Origin: Robertkochia solimangrovi | GTDB lineage: Bacteria; Bacteroidota; Bacteroidia; Flavobacteriales; Flavobacteriaceae | Length of the DNA: 52,895 nucleotides | Direction of reading: 5' to 3' | Assembly (NCBI RefSeq): GCF_007279655.1 | Contig: NZ_QKWN01000016.1 | Span: 1-52,895, forward strand | Shown: positions 28,400 to 38,396 of the stretch, piece by piece | Numbering within the stretch: position 1 is the stretch's first letter | Layout: each line of letters starts with the position of its first letter | The notes under the pieces: model-generated | Seen by the model: only the letters and a program-made list of their open reading frames with translations | The model's database searches: none | Told to the model about the DNA's origin: nothing | Program-made: the position numbers and the translations under genes

Positions 28400-29612
28400 A
28401 CTATATCTGTTTTTATTCTTGCTTACAGGACTGTTCACGTACGGCCAGTTCGATGCATTTGGTTATAAAAGATCAGTGCAGGTTAAGGCGGGATCTTGGC
28501 AGAAGATCGCGTTGCCGGATGCGATCTATGGAAGGCTGTCAGAGGACTTGACGGACCTGAGGATCTATGGTCTTTCAGGGAATGATACCCTTGAAGTGCC
28601 TTACCGGATCGTCAATAAAAAGGAACGAATATCGGAGGATACCATAGGATACAAGATCCTGAACCGGTCTCGTAAGGGGAATGAATATTATTTCACCTTC
28701 GAAATTTCTGAGGATCAAGCGGTAAACTTCATGGATTTAAACTTCAGTAACCGAAACTTTGACTGGAGCGCAGATCTGGAAGGAAGTAATGATCAAAAGG
28801 AGTGGTATACCATTTTGGAAGACCAACGAATGCTGTCGATCAAAAACAGCAAGGCCGATTACCGTTACACGACTCTTAACTTTCCTGACTGCGGATACAA
28901 GTATTATCGACTGAGTTTTCAAAGTGATAAGAACCCCGGATTGTTACATGCTTCCCTGTTCAGAAAAGAGGTTGTAAACGGAGAGTTTAAAACCTATAAA
29001 AAGTTGAATACCGTCACCAGGGAGAATCGCAAGTCGAAACATACAGATATCGATGTAACGTTGAAAGAGCCGGTACCTGTAAGCAGAGTACGGATCACAG
29101 TGGCAGATACCAACGATTACTACCGACAGGTGGTCGTGCGCGGACTGAGCGATAGTATCAGAACGCAGAACGGCTGGGTGTATACGTATAAGGAACTCGC
29201 TTCCGGTACCCTGAGCTCAATGGGGAAGAATGATCTTGAGTTTGATGATAAAGTGGTAAAGAAATTAAAGATCACTATACAGAACAATGATAATGCACCC
29301 CTGGTCATACGTTCCCTGGAAGTGGAAGGTAACCCATATGCTTTGGAGGCAAGATTTGCTGAACCAGCTGATTATTATCTGGTGTATGGAGGAAAGCATG
29401 TTCAGCGCCCTGAGTATGATATTAGGTTCTACGAAGATAATATTCCTGACAACATGCCTGTGGTGATACCGGGTCTTGAGGAGATTATAAAAAAAGATGA
29501 TCCTGAAGTAATTTCACCACTTATCGAACATAAATACTGGTTGTGGTTGGTGATGGGATTGATCGTACTAACAATCGGAGGTTTTACATTGAGAATGATG
29601 AAGGGGGAATAA
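28383..29612 (+). CDS. DUF3999-like exported membrane-anchored protein
   Basis: The 409-residue product has a signal sequence (LYLFLFLLTGLFTYGQ), a large periplasmic beta-rich region with discoidin-like strands (FRYSLNF-type segments, DWSADLEGSNDQKEWYTI), and one C-terminal transmembrane helix (YWLWLVMGLIVLTIGGF). This matches the DUF3999 partner of DUF2339. A TTG three codons upstream (28374) is in frame, but the ATG at 28383, inside the end of the DUF2339 gene, is the better start. Its function is unknown, and coupling to DUF2339 is shown by the overlap. Confidence 0.8.
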   Translation: MTQGSKLYLFLFLLTGLFTYGQFDAFGYKRSVQVKAGSWQKIALPDAIYGRLSEDLTDLRIYGLSGNDTLEVPYRIVNKKERISEDTIGYKILNRSRKGNEYYFTFEISEDQAVNFMDLNFSNRNFDWSADLEGSNDQKEWYTILEDQRMLSIKNSKADYRYTTLNFPDCGYKYYRLSFQSDKNPGLLHASLFRKEVVNGEFKTYKKLNTVTRENRKSKHTDIDVTLKEPVPVSRVRITVADTNDYYRQVVVRGLSDSIRTQNGWVYTYKELASGTLSSMGKNDLEFDDKVVKKLKITIQNNDNAPLVIRSLEVEGNPYALEARFAEPADYYLVYGGKHVQRPEYDIRFYEDNIPDNMPVVIPGLEEIIKKDDPEVISPLIEHKYWLWLVMGLIVLTIGGFTLRMMKGE

Positions 29613-29911
29613 GAATAATTTTATACCACCGTAGACTGTCAATACCTGACGAATTTTCATACTATTAACAGTTATATGTATGTTTCGTTGAGGGGGTTAT
29701 TATTTTTGATTAGATTTTCTTACGCACTTTCTTGTTTGTGAGAAAAGTTCTTTCTATTTTGAGGATGATTTCTAAAGTTTTTTAACCTAAATGAAATTGT
29801 CTTTTTGTGTAATTGTATTGCGTATTCAGTTTTATTGTTAAAGATGGAATCTGAAAATGAGTTAGAGGGGATTGCCTGATTACGACGATTTTTTGAATTT
29901 CAATCTGTAAG
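29613..29911. other. Gene-free 299-bp region before the SusC-like/A2M operon
   Basis: This AT-rich stretch has several T-runs. I see no convincing terminator, RNA gene or complete TAnnTTTG box; TATGTTTC near 29678-29685 is one mismatch away. It presumably carries the promoter of the 29912-37324 operon. Confidence 0.4.
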
Positions 29912-32722
29912 ATGCGAAACTACATTGTACTGATTTTTATACTTTTTTTTCAGTTTTCAAATATCTATGCCCAGGAGGGAATTGTTTCAGGGGTGCTGGA
30001 AGATGAAACAGGACCCATGCCAGCTGTGATGGTGAAGATTAAAGGTACGAATCTTGGCACTCAGACAGATTTTGATGGGTACTATAGTATTCATTGTTCC
30101 GTGGGTGATGTGTTGGTTTTTAGCTACATTGGAATGCGTACCAAGGAGGTTGTAGTAACTGCACAAATGTTGGGAGGTGTAATGGATGAAAATTCGGTTT
30201 TGAAGTCTCCGGTGATGTTAAAGGAGAGCCAGGATTATCAGAATCTAGCTTTCAAAATACCTGATTCCATAAGCAAACAGCAAAACAATTTTCACTTACC
30301 CTATGTGCTCAGTGGGTCAAGTTACTTTTTTCCCACTGAGTCGATCAAAAAATTAGAATTCGAAACCAATGTATTGAAGGTAACTCAGTTTGAGTCGGTG
30401 TATCGGTATGAAATCGATCTTAATATTGGAAGTGGGCTCAAGTATGCCGACAAATCCAGATTGCCTGGATTACAACGAGCGTACGCTCAGGGGAGGCCAC
30501 AGGAAGGTAGTCTGCAATGGTTCGGGCCTGAAACAGGGGAGATCTTCTCCTATGGTCCTAATATCAATTCTTTGGTGTTTGATGGGTCGGATTATGCGTA
30601 TGATGACAACGGCAGGCTTATTATCGGTTCAGGAGGGAATACTATTTTACCTTATAAGAATTCAATGTTGCGATCCAGGTATACTTCTTCGTATAATCTG
30701 GCAGTCAAGGTTGCGAATGAAATTAATCTGTTCAGGCTTGGAATGCGCTATGAATCTGAAAAGGATATTTTTAATCTGGAAAGAATAAGTTCCTCTCAAT
30801 TAAATTTTGATTATAAGTATAAACAATTATTGGATTTCAATATCCATCTGGAAGATTATAAAGATGAGCAGCCTAACATCAATGGAATTCTGAACCATGC
30901 CCTGATGTCTGCATGGATCACCCCGGTAACCTTTCAGAATTCACAGGGGTTTCTTTTGGGGAATGATCAACAACGCAGCTTTAGTCCTGATAATTTTAAT
31001 AACCCTGAATGGCTTTTGGGATTGAGTGGTAATGAAGTGGAATTATTCTCCTTAACCTCTTCGGTTAATTCGAAGGTTGAGTTGGGGGAAGAAGTTACGT
31101 TGAATCTGGAGGCTGATTATGTTTTGACCGGCAATGATCAAAATTTTAGGCTTCCGATGAATTCGGTTGGTTTTGAATCCGGGTATTCCAGTCGTAAACA
31201 AATTGATCAAGGGGCTTTTCATGCTTTGAGCAAGTTGGGTTTCAATGCTTATATCGATAATATTACTTCGTTGGCAGGTTTCGTTAAATTGGAGTACGAT
31301 AATACTACCTTGGATTTTAAACTGTTGGAGCAATCGGGGTTTTCTGGTTTTGACTTTCAGGAGGCTTCTGAGATCTCTCAAAAGGATTTGAAACTAACCG
31401 ATAATGTTTTCAGATATTCCGGAAAAATTGATTTTGATCTTTACTTTGCAGATGCCTTTCTCAGTCTCACCAATAATGGTGTGATATCCAAATATCAGGG
31501 TACGAAACTTTTCCTTCCTACCGTATTGATTAACTACGGTTTTCAAGAACTTTTTTATATCGATTGGATAAATCGATTGAACCTATCTGTCGGATGGGGT
31601 AAAGATGTGAAATTGATGCCTCTGTATTATAATAATCAAAGTCACAACAGCTTGGGAATACTGCCGGAAGAACTTGCCGGACTCAAGACTAATAATGATC
31701 TTTTTGTGTCAGATTTTCTGGACTTCGAGAGTGTTGAGAATCTAGATTTAGGTATGAGTATTGATTTATTTAACTACATGATCGGGATTGAATTCGCATA
31801 CTTCCAATCAACGTCCAAAAATTCAATTTTTCCTATTCTTCGGAATAACGGTTTTGAACTTCAGAATATCGCGAAAATCAGGAATAGGGGGGTCGATGCC
31901 TCTCTCGTTTTTAATCTTCCGGGCTATGGTCATAACTTCGATTTGAGTTCAAGTTTTCAGTTTTCAACCTTTAAAGGGAAAGTACTGGATTTAAACGGTG
32001 AAACTGAAAAGGTGCCGATTGCAGGTTTTGCGAATATATCAAACAGTCTTATCCAGGGAGAACAAACAGGAACTCTGATCGGCTCTGGTTATCTCAGGGA
32101 TCAGCAGGGTAACAAAATTATTGATGATTCAGGGTATCCGATCGTAGCAGAAAATCAAATGGTCATAGGGAATGTGACGCCCGATTTCAATCTGAGTATG
32201 ATGAATGAGATCGATCTGTGGAGATTTAATCTAAAATTTTTATTGGATTTTCAAAGTGGAGGAGATGTATGGAATGGCACGAAGAATATTTTGAATTATT
32301 TGGGCAGGTCAAAAGAATCTGGTGATCTACGCAACACGACCGGATATATTTTTCAAGGCGTAGACCGTTCAGGTCAGCCAAATATGATCCCGGTAGATTT
32401 TGCCAATCCGGATCAGAATGTGACTGAAAACCGATGGGTTAGGTATGGTTTTGACGGAGTGGATGAAGATGCCATCGTAGATGCTACTTATTTTAATATC
32501 AAATCAGTAAGTCTGGGTTATGATGTAGTTGCTTCTGAAAAAAGTACTTTATTCCGCGAATTCAGGATAAGTCTTTATGCTACCAACCTTTATTGTATAA
32601 CCCGATCTAAAGGCATATCTCCCTACAACTCTCTATTTGGATTTACCTCCGGGAATGGGCTTGATTTATTTAATATACCATTACAAAAGGAGGCAGGTAT
32701 AAAAATCGATATAAAAATTTAA
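29912..32722 (+). CDS. SusC/RagA-like outer-membrane barrel lacking a plug domain
   Basis: The 936-residue protein has a signal peptide to AQ21. A carboxypeptidase-regulatory-like domain spans about 23-85 (GVLEDETGPMPAVMVKIKG, TDFDGYYSIHCSVGD, FSYIGMRTKEV). In SusC proteins a plug of about 130 residues would follow, starting LDEVVVTGYG and ending SRGANGV. Here there is only a linker (about 86-160), and the barrel begins at once (YEIDLNIGSGL near 166, RLPGLQRAYAQGR at 183-195, FSYGPNINSLVFDGS at 212-226, closely resembling SusC barrel strands). It runs to a normal C-terminus (KEAGIKIDIKI). No SusD gene follows. The missing plug is found in the next gene, 3 bp downstream, so a two-protein transporter is inferred. 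Confidence 0.87.
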   Translation: MRNYIVLIFILFFQFSNIYAQEGIVSGVLEDETGPMPAVMVKIKGTNLGTQTDFDGYYSIHCSVGDVLVFSYIGMRTKEVVVTAQMLGGVMDENSVLKSPVMLKESQDYQNLAFKIPDSISKQQNNFHLPYVLSGSSYFFPTESIKKLEFETNVLKVTQFESVYRYEIDLNIGSGLKYADKSRLPGLQRAYAQGRPQEGSLQWFGPETGEIFSYGPNINSLVFDGSDYAYDDNGRLIIGSGGNTILPYKNSMLRSRYTSSYNLAVKVANEINLFRLGMRYESEKDIFNLERISSSQLNFDYKYKQLLDFNIHLEDYKDEQPNINGILNHALMSAWITPVTFQNSQGFLLGNDQQRSFSPDNFNNPEWLLGLSGNEVELFSLTSSVNSKVELGEEVTLNLEADYVLTGNDQNFRLPMNSVGFESGYSSRKQIDQGAFHALSKLGFNAYIDNITSLAGFVKLEYDNTTLDFKLLEQSGFSGFDFQEASEISQKDLKLTDNVFRYSGKIDFDLYFADAFLSLTNNGVISKYQGTKLFLPTVLINYGFQELFYIDWINRLNLSVGWGKDVKLMPLYYNNQSHNSLGILPEELAGLKTNNDLFVSDFLDFESVENLDLGMSIDLFNYMIGIEFAYFQSTSKNSIFPILRNNGFELQNIAKIRNRGVDASLVFNLPGYGHNFDLSSSFQFSTFKGKVLDLNGETEKVPIAGFANISNSLIQGEQTGTLIGSGYLRDQQGNKIIDDSGYPIVAENQMVIGNVTPDFNLSMMNEIDLWRFNLKFLLDFQSGGDVWNGTKNILNYLGRSKESGDLRNTTGYIFQGVDRSGQPNMIPVDFANPDQNVTENRWVRYGFDGVDEDAIVDATYFNIKSVSLGYDVVASEKSTLFREFRISLYATNLYCITRSKGISPYNSLFGFTSGNGLDLFNIPLQKEAGIKIDIKI

Positions 32723-32725
32723 TCC

Positions 32726-35700
32726 ATGAGAACAGTTATAAATATAGTATCATCGGCATTAATCGCGCTTCTCGTCATTGGATTTGCCCTTCCGGAAAGG
32801 AATACCTCTATTGAAAAAGTATACACCCAAACCGATAAGCCTTTGTATTTGCCCGGAGAAACCATCTGGTTCAAAAGTTATATTACCAATGCAGAAAATC
32901 GGATCTCTATTATTAGTGAAGTGTTGCATGCTGAACTTATATCCCCCAGAGGAGGTGTTATAGCGACTAGAAGCCTTCGTATTAAAAATGGGTATGCCTA
33001 TGGTGATTTTGATATTTCTGAAGAATGGGCCGGTGGAAAATATACATTAAGGATGTATACCAACTGGATGAAAAACCTGAAGGAAGGAGAATTCTTTGAA
33101 AAAGAACTGATCATCCAAAAGATTGTCAGTCCAAATCTGTTAATGTCCCTTGATTTTAACGAAAAGGCCTATGGCAAGGGTGGACATGTTATAGCCAATT
33201 TAGAAATTAAAGATCTGAAAAATAGTCCCCTGGGTAATTTCGTGATCGATTTTCAGATTTTGGTCTCCGGTGCCTTATACAAGACAGGAAGTTTAAGAAC
33301 TTTGGATGATGGCAAAATTAAGGTTGATTTTGATCTCCCCGTCGATCTCAATACAACGGATGTAGTGTTGAATGTAATGGTTCCTTATAAAGGACTCAAT
33401 GAATCTATCGCAAGAAGTATTCCCGTTTCACTGGATAAGATAGACCTTCAGTTTTTTCCGGAAAGCGGAAGTACAATTCAAGGGGTAAATAACCGTATTG
33501 CGTTTAAGGCGGTTAATGAATTTGGTAAGCCCGCCGATGTCTCGGGAGAAATTGTGGATGAAACCGGTGAAAAAATTGTCGCCTTTCAAAGTTTCCATGA
33601 TGGAATGGGGCAATTTGAAATGACCCCCGATACGCAACATTATTATGCCAGGATTCTAACTCCATTTATTTCGGATTCATTGATTGCCTTGCCGAAGAGT
33701 TTGCCTTATGGTACAAAATTCTCGGTGATGCAATCTGGTTCGGTCTATGATATTGATATCTTTTCAACCGATACGGATGAAAAGATCCTGAAAGTATCGG
33801 ATGCAAGCGGAATTTATAAAACCATACCGGTGAGTCTTTCGAATGGTCGTGCAAAACTTGTCTTACCCAGGGAACAGCTTCATCATGGCATACAAAAAAT
33901 AACCTTGTTAAGCAGTCAAGGAACTGGACTTGCGGAGAGGCTTCTGTTCTGTGATAATTCAGGATTTCTCAAAATAGCTGTGGATCTGGATAAGGAGTTA
34001 TATCAAACCAGAGATAAGGTTAAGGTACATATTAAAACAACAGATGCTAATAATAATCCGGTTTCTGCGAATTTGTCGGTAGGGGTGGTAAATAATAAAC
34101 TTATTTCTTATGCTGATGATAGGCAGGATAATATCTTGACATATCTGTTGATGAGTTCCGAATTAAAAGGTAGAATCCATGAGCCATCCTTTTATTTTGA
34201 TGCTGAAGAACCAAAAGCTAGAAAGGCACTCGATATGGTAATGCTGACACACGGATGGAGAAAGTTTATCAGTAATGAAGATAAAATGGAGGATGCGATT
34301 TATCTGCCTGAGAACCTACTTAGACAGATCGGATATGTTATTGATAAGACGGGTAAACGTGTACAGGCTCACCTGGTGTTGTTTGAGATTCTTTCGCAGA
34401 AAGCTTACCCTTTTGAAACCGATAGTAACGGAAATTTCAAATTCACTGTCGATAATAACTCAGAAATGGTTTTGATCGCATATACTGACGACGGAAAAGA
34501 TTTGCAGATTATTTCAGAGGGGCTTACTCAAAATAAAGGAGAAGGAAGTTCCGGAGGCTCCGTAGAGAGCGAATTGATGGGTAAAGATACTTTATTTAAA
34601 GAAAGCTATTTTAGAAGTCCACAAATTAGAGGTATTCAGCAGGAAGTTGAAAATACTGGTTATTTAAGAATGATGATGGATTCAGATGCTGCTGCATTAG
34701 ATGAGGTGGTGGTCGTTGGGTATGGCGCGATTTTAAAGAGCAAAACCATTGGAGGATCAGTAGTTACCATTGATCAAAATGAATTGTTCGAAAATGGTCA
34801 GAATATCTCTGATCTTTTGGGTGGTAGGGTATCGGGTGTCCAAATAATCGAATCATCCGGAAATCCGGGAAGTACCAGTAATATACGTGTTAGAGGGAGT
34901 TCTACAATTTATGGTGATTCTCAGCCTTTACTGATCATCGATGGCGTGCCCGTCGATGGAGTTAATTATACACGGATAATGACTTCTCTTGAAGCTTCGG
35001 AAATCGAATCAGTAGGAGTGATAAAAGGTGCAATGGCTGCGGCCTTGTATGGGAGCAGAGGAAGTAATGGGGTAATTGTGGTTAAAACCAAAAATGGCTA
35101 CAATAACACATTATACATGGCAAAGGAATTCAAAAGAGACCGATTTTTTAATTATGCTTTTAAGCGATTTAGACAATATGGGAGAATGTCCATGAGTGAG
35201 AGTAAACTCTTCTATGCTCCCGTTTATGATAGTGATATAATATCCGAAGAGCGCTCAGATTTCAGAAGTACGATCTATTGGAATCCGGTGGTACAAACAG
35301 ATATGAATGGAGAAGTGAATCTTGAATATTACAATTCGGATGAGATCACTTCCTTTTTGATAACAACGGAAGGGATTGGATATAATGGAGCCGTTGGTAG
35401 AAATGAAACAGAATACGCGACCGGAAGACCGCTGAATATGGATTTTAAATTCCCTGAATTCATGGTTCTAGGTGATACCTTAAGAATTCCAGTTCGCATT
35501 AATAATGAAACCAAAAAAATGCTTTCAGTCAGACTCGATACTGAGTTGCCAGCTGCCTTGAAATTTGTGAAAGGTTTCGAAAGTTCAAAGCTGAAAATCC
35601 CAGCGAATTCCAGTGTTGTTGAGGAATTGACCGTAGTGCCTGTTGAAACCGTTGTGGATGATGACTTTATTGTAAAAGTGAGTGGAGAAGGATATAATGA

Positions 35701-37324
35701 TGTGGTCATTAGAACGTACGATGTCATTAGCCCTTATTTTCCCACTAGTGCTGTGATTTCAGGAGTTAGAAATGGCAACTATGAATTTGAGGTGAATAAT
35801 GCAATAGCCGGAAGTATTCGAGCTGATTTAAATGTTTATATCGATCTGATTGGGGATGTCATGGATGGAGTAGAATCGATTTTGCGAATGCCTTCTGGTT
35901 GTTTTGAGCAGGTTTCGTCCAGTACTTATCCGAATGTAATGATTCTTAAGTATCTCAAAGAAAGCGGGAAACTGAATACTGAAATCGAGAATAAGGCCAT
36001 GAATTACATCAAAAAAGGCTATCAGAAATTAGCAGCCTATGAAACCGCTGAAGCAGGTTTTGAGTGGTATGGTCATAGTCCTCCTCATGAAGCCTTGTCT
36101 GCCTACGGGTTGATGGAATTTTCGGAGATGAAGGAGGTTTATGCGGGAGTAAGTGATGCGATGTTGAAAAGAACGATCAATTTTTTAATGAGTCGCAGAG
36201 ATGGCAAAGGAGGTTTTAAGCAGCATAATGGAAAGTATGGATTTTCCGGTGCTCCGGAAGATGTGAATAATGCTTATATCGTATATGCGATTACAGAGTC
36301 GGGACATAATGTTTCATTGGATCCTGAATATCAACATGCCTATGATGATGCGTTGAAAAGTAATGATTCTTATAAAATGGCTATGATGGCTATGGCAAGT
36401 ATAAATATAGGGCGTTCTGACGAGGCTGATATATTGTTCGATCGTTTGCGGAATAATATTAATGAATATGGGTTTGCTGAATTACCCGTAAAAAGTACCA
36501 TTACCCGTTCCTATAACAATTCTGAGAAGATCGAAAACGCTGCCATGAATGTGCTGGCCCTATCGAGATCCGGGGAAACAACAGATGAACAATTGATCAG
36601 TAAGGGCGTTGAATATATACTTTCAAACCGCAAGAACGGTCGGTTTGGTTCTACACAGGCTACTTCTATGGCCTTAAAGGCTCTGATCACTTATAATAGA
36701 GATCTGAAGCAGAAATTGATCGATTCCGGTAATTTCCTGACCATTGAGATCAATGGGCAAAAGGTCTTAAGTGAATTGAAATCAAATAAAACAGGGAAGG
36801 TCGAAATTCCTGGATTGGAAAAATATATAATAGCAGGGAGGCAGTCCGTAAACATTGCGTTTTCAAATCCGGAAAACACTTTTCCTTATTCAATGGATGT
36901 CTTCTGGGATAGTAAGATCCCGGATTCTGATACAGGTACAGAATTGGAACTGATTACTACCCTAGCTGATTCCATATATACCGTGGGGAATTCAGTCAGA
37001 ATGAATGTTAATGTAAGAAATGTCAAAGAGAACCCCTTACCGATGTCCACTGCTGTCATTGGGATTCCGTCGGGTACCACTTTACAAACCTGGCAAATAA
37101 AGGAATTGCTGGATAAGCGTGTTGCTGATTATATTGAGATCATGGATAATTATTTGGTGTTATACTGGAAGGAATTTGGACCTGGTGAGGTAAAACAGGT
37201 AAATCTTGATCTTAAAGCTGAGATCGGAGGTAATTACAGAGCCCCTGCAAGTTCGGTCTATGTCTATTATGCCGATGAGCTAAAGCAATGGGTGAAAGGG
37301 GAGGAAATCGAGATCGTCAATTGA
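32726..37324 (+). CDS. Alpha-2-macroglobulin family protein with an inserted TonB-receptor plug domain
   Basis: The 1532-residue protein has an N-terminal signal (hydrophobic core about 7-20, no lipobox). An MG2 domain (YTQTDKPLYLPGETIWFKSY) lies at about 32-125, and further macroglobulin-like sandwiches extend to about 640. A SusC-type plug occupies 658-791: LDEVVVVGYG, LLGGRVSGVQI, IRVRGSSTIYG, PLLIIDGVPVDG, ALYGSRGSNGVIVVKTKNG. The A2M segment IYWNPVVQTD follows at about 850-858, then the thioester motif GCFEQ (Cys1059-Gln1062; CxEQ is the usual form), an alpha-barrel thioester domain, and a C-terminal receptor-binding-like sandwich. The plug is where A2M proteins have their bait region. 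It is co-transcribed with the plugless SusC-like barrel gene. A2M proteins trap proteases; the plug would tie this one to the barrel. Confidence 0.9.
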   Translation: MRTVINIVSSALIALLVIGFALPERNTSIEKVYTQTDKPLYLPGETIWFKSYITNAENRISIISEVLHAELISPRGGVIATRSLRIKNGYAYGDFDISEEWAGGKYTLRMYTNWMKNLKEGEFFEKELIIQKIVSPNLLMSLDFNEKAYGKGGHVIANLEIKDLKNSPLGNFVIDFQILVSGALYKTGSLRTLDDGKIKVDFDLPVDLNTTDVVLNVMVPYKGLNESIARSIPVSLDKIDLQFFPESGSTIQGVNNRIAFKAVNEFGKPADVSGEIVDETGEKIVAFQSFHDGMGQFEMTPDTQHYYARILTPFISDSLIALPKSLPYGTKFSVMQSGSVYDIDIFSTDTDEKILKVSDASGIYKTIPVSLSNGRAKLVLPREQLHHGIQKITLLSSQGTGLAERLLFCDNSGFLKIAVDLDKELYQTRDKVKVHIKTTDANNNPVSANLSVGVVNNKLISYADDRQDNILTYLLMSSELKGRIHEPSFYFDAEEPKARKALDMVMLTHGWRKFISNEDKMEDAIYLPENLLRQIGYVIDKTGKRVQAHLVLFEILSQKAYPFETDSNGNFKFTVDNNSEMVLIAYTDDGKDLQIISEGLTQNKGEGSSGGSVESELMGKDTLFKESYFRSPQIRGIQQEVENTGYLRMMMDSDAAALDEVVVVGYGAILKSKTIGGSVVTIDQNELFENGQNISDLLGGRVSGVQIIESSGNPGSTSNIRVRGSSTIYGDSQPLLIIDGVPVDGVNYTRIMTSLEASEIESVGVIKGAMAAALYGSRGSNGVIVVKTKNGYNNTLYMAKEFKRDRFFNYAFKRFRQYGRMSMSESKLFYAPVYDSDIISEERSDFRSTIYWNPVVQTDMNGEVNLEYYNSDEITSFLITTEGIGYNGAVGRNETEYATGRPLNMDFKFPEFMVLGDTLRIPVRINNETKKMLSVRLDTELPAALKFVKGFESSKLKIPANSSVVEELTVVPVETVVDDDFIVKVSGEGYNDVVIRTYDVISPYFPTSAVISGVRNGNYEFEVNNAIAGSIRADLNVYIDLIGDVMDGVESILRMPSGCFEQVSSSTYPNVMILKYLKESGKLNTEIENKAMNYIKKGYQKLAAYETAEAGFEWYGHSPPHEALSAYGLMEFSEMKEVYAGVSDAMLKRTINFLMSRRDGKGGFKQHNGKYGFSGAPEDVNNAYIVYAITESGHNVSLDPEYQHAYDDALKSNDSYKMAMMAMASINIGRSDEADILFDRLRNNINEYGFAELPVKSTITRSYNNSEKIENAAMNVLALSRSGETTDEQLISKGVEYILSNRKNGRFGSTQATSMALKALITYNRDLKQKLIDSGNFLTIEINGQKVLSELKSNKTGKVEIPGLEKYIIAGRQSVNIAFSNPENTFPYSMDVFWDSKIPDSDTGTELELITTLADSIYTVGNSVRMNVNVRNVKENPLPMSTAVIGIPSGTTLQTWQIKELLDKRVADYIEIMDNYLVLYWKEFGPGEVKQVNLDLKAEIGGNYRAPASSVYVYYADELKQWVKGEEIEIVN

Positions 37325-37353
37325 TCAGATTATTATCCCTCGAATTTTGTCCT

Positions 37354-37361
37354 TAAATTTG
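37354..37361 (+). promoter_or_regulatory. -7 box upstream of the luciferase-like oxidoreductase gene
   Basis: TAAATTTG fits TAnnTTTG and ends 39 nt before the start codon. No well-spaced -33 element is apparent. Confidence 0.45.
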
Positions 37362-37400
37362 TCTTTTAGTTGTGTTCAATAAAAAGCAAATTTTCCCCCG

Positions 37401-38396
37401 ATGAAAAATATACCCTTATCCGTACTGGACCTTGCGATCGTGGTTCAGGGTGGCGATCCTGCAGATGCGATCCGCAGAACAGTTACACTGGCACAGCAGG
37501 TAGAAAATCTAGGTTATAATCGACTTTGGCTCGCCGAGCACCATAATATGGAACATGTAGCCAGTTCTGCAACTTCGGTATTGATCGGACATGTGGCGGG
37601 GCAAACGAAACATATGCGAATAGGTTCCGGAGGAATTATGCTACCCAATCATTCGCCTTTGGTGATCGCCGAACAATTCGGAACGCTGGAATCGATCTAT
37701 CCGGGGCGTATCGATCTCGGATTGGGAAGAGCGCCTGGGACTGATCAGCTCACCGCCTATGCATTGCGAAGGAATAATATGACTGCTGCAGATCGTTTTC
37801 CGGAAGACGTTAAGGAATTACAACAATATCTGAGTACTGACAACCATGGTGCAAAAGTGAGAGCCTTTCCCGGAGAAGGACTCGATATCCCTTTATGGAT
37901 TCTCGGTTCAAGTACCGATAGTGCTTATCTCGCTGCGAATTACGGACTCCCTTACGCCTTCGCCTCTCATTTTGCACCGGCGAAACTGATGGATGCCATC
38001 GAAATTTACAGAAACAACTTTAAGCCTTCCGCACAACTCGAGAAGCCTTATGTTATGGCCTGCGTTAATGCCATTGGAGCCGATACCGATGAGGAAGCTG
38101 AACATTTGGTGACTAGTCTCTATAGAATGTTCATGGGGATCATTACGAATAATCGCAGTCCCCTGAGTCCGCCTGCACCGCTACCGGAAATGTTCTATCA
38201 TCCGGAAATTCAGCAGATGGTTAGAAATATGACGCTCTATACCTTCACCGGAAACAAGGAAAGTCTGAAGGAAAAGTTCGAAGTGTTTGTCGAGGCTACC
38301 GGGGTCGACGAACTTATGATTACGAGTCCGATCTATGATATGGATGCCAAGTATAAATCGTTTGACTTGGTAAAGGAAGTTTTTGAGACAGCCTAA
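37401..38396 (+). CDS. LLM-class flavin-dependent oxidoreductase (luciferase-like)
   Basis: The 331-residue TIM-barrel protein resembles bacterial luciferase-like monooxygenases of the YhbW type. Seen are an N-terminal [10 protein letters not shown], a [12 protein letters not shown] segment with the conserved His pair, [22 protein letters not shown], and [12 protein letters not shown]-like glycine-rich flavin contacts. It would use reduced FMN and oxygen, or act as an F420/FMN oxidoreductase; the substrate is unknown. The gene stands alone and meets the minus-strand membrane-protein gene tail to tail with a 4-bp overlap. Confidence 0.92.
   Translation: MKNIPLSVLDLAIVVQGGDPADAIRRTVTLAQQVENLGYNRLWLAEHHNMEHVASSATSVLIGHVAGQTKHMRIGSGGIMLPNHSPLVIAEQFGTLESIYPGRIDLGLGRAPGTDQLTAYALRRNNMTAADRFPEDVKELQQYLSTDNHGAKVRAFPGEGLDIPLWILGSSTDSAYLAANYGLPYAFASHFAPAKLMDAIEIYRNNFKPSAQLEKPYVMACVNAIGADTDEEAEHLVTSLYRMFMGIITNNRSPLSPPAPLPEMFYHPEIQQMVRNMTLYTFTGNKESLKEKFEVFVEATGVDELMITSPIYDMDAKYKSFDLVKEVFETA

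Noticed and set aside
34697-35098. Plug in the A2M as an assembly or frameshift artefact
   Set aside because: The frame is open for 1532 codons through MG2, plug and thioester domains, and the neighbouring barrel lacks exactly this domain, so an artefact would need two matching errors.
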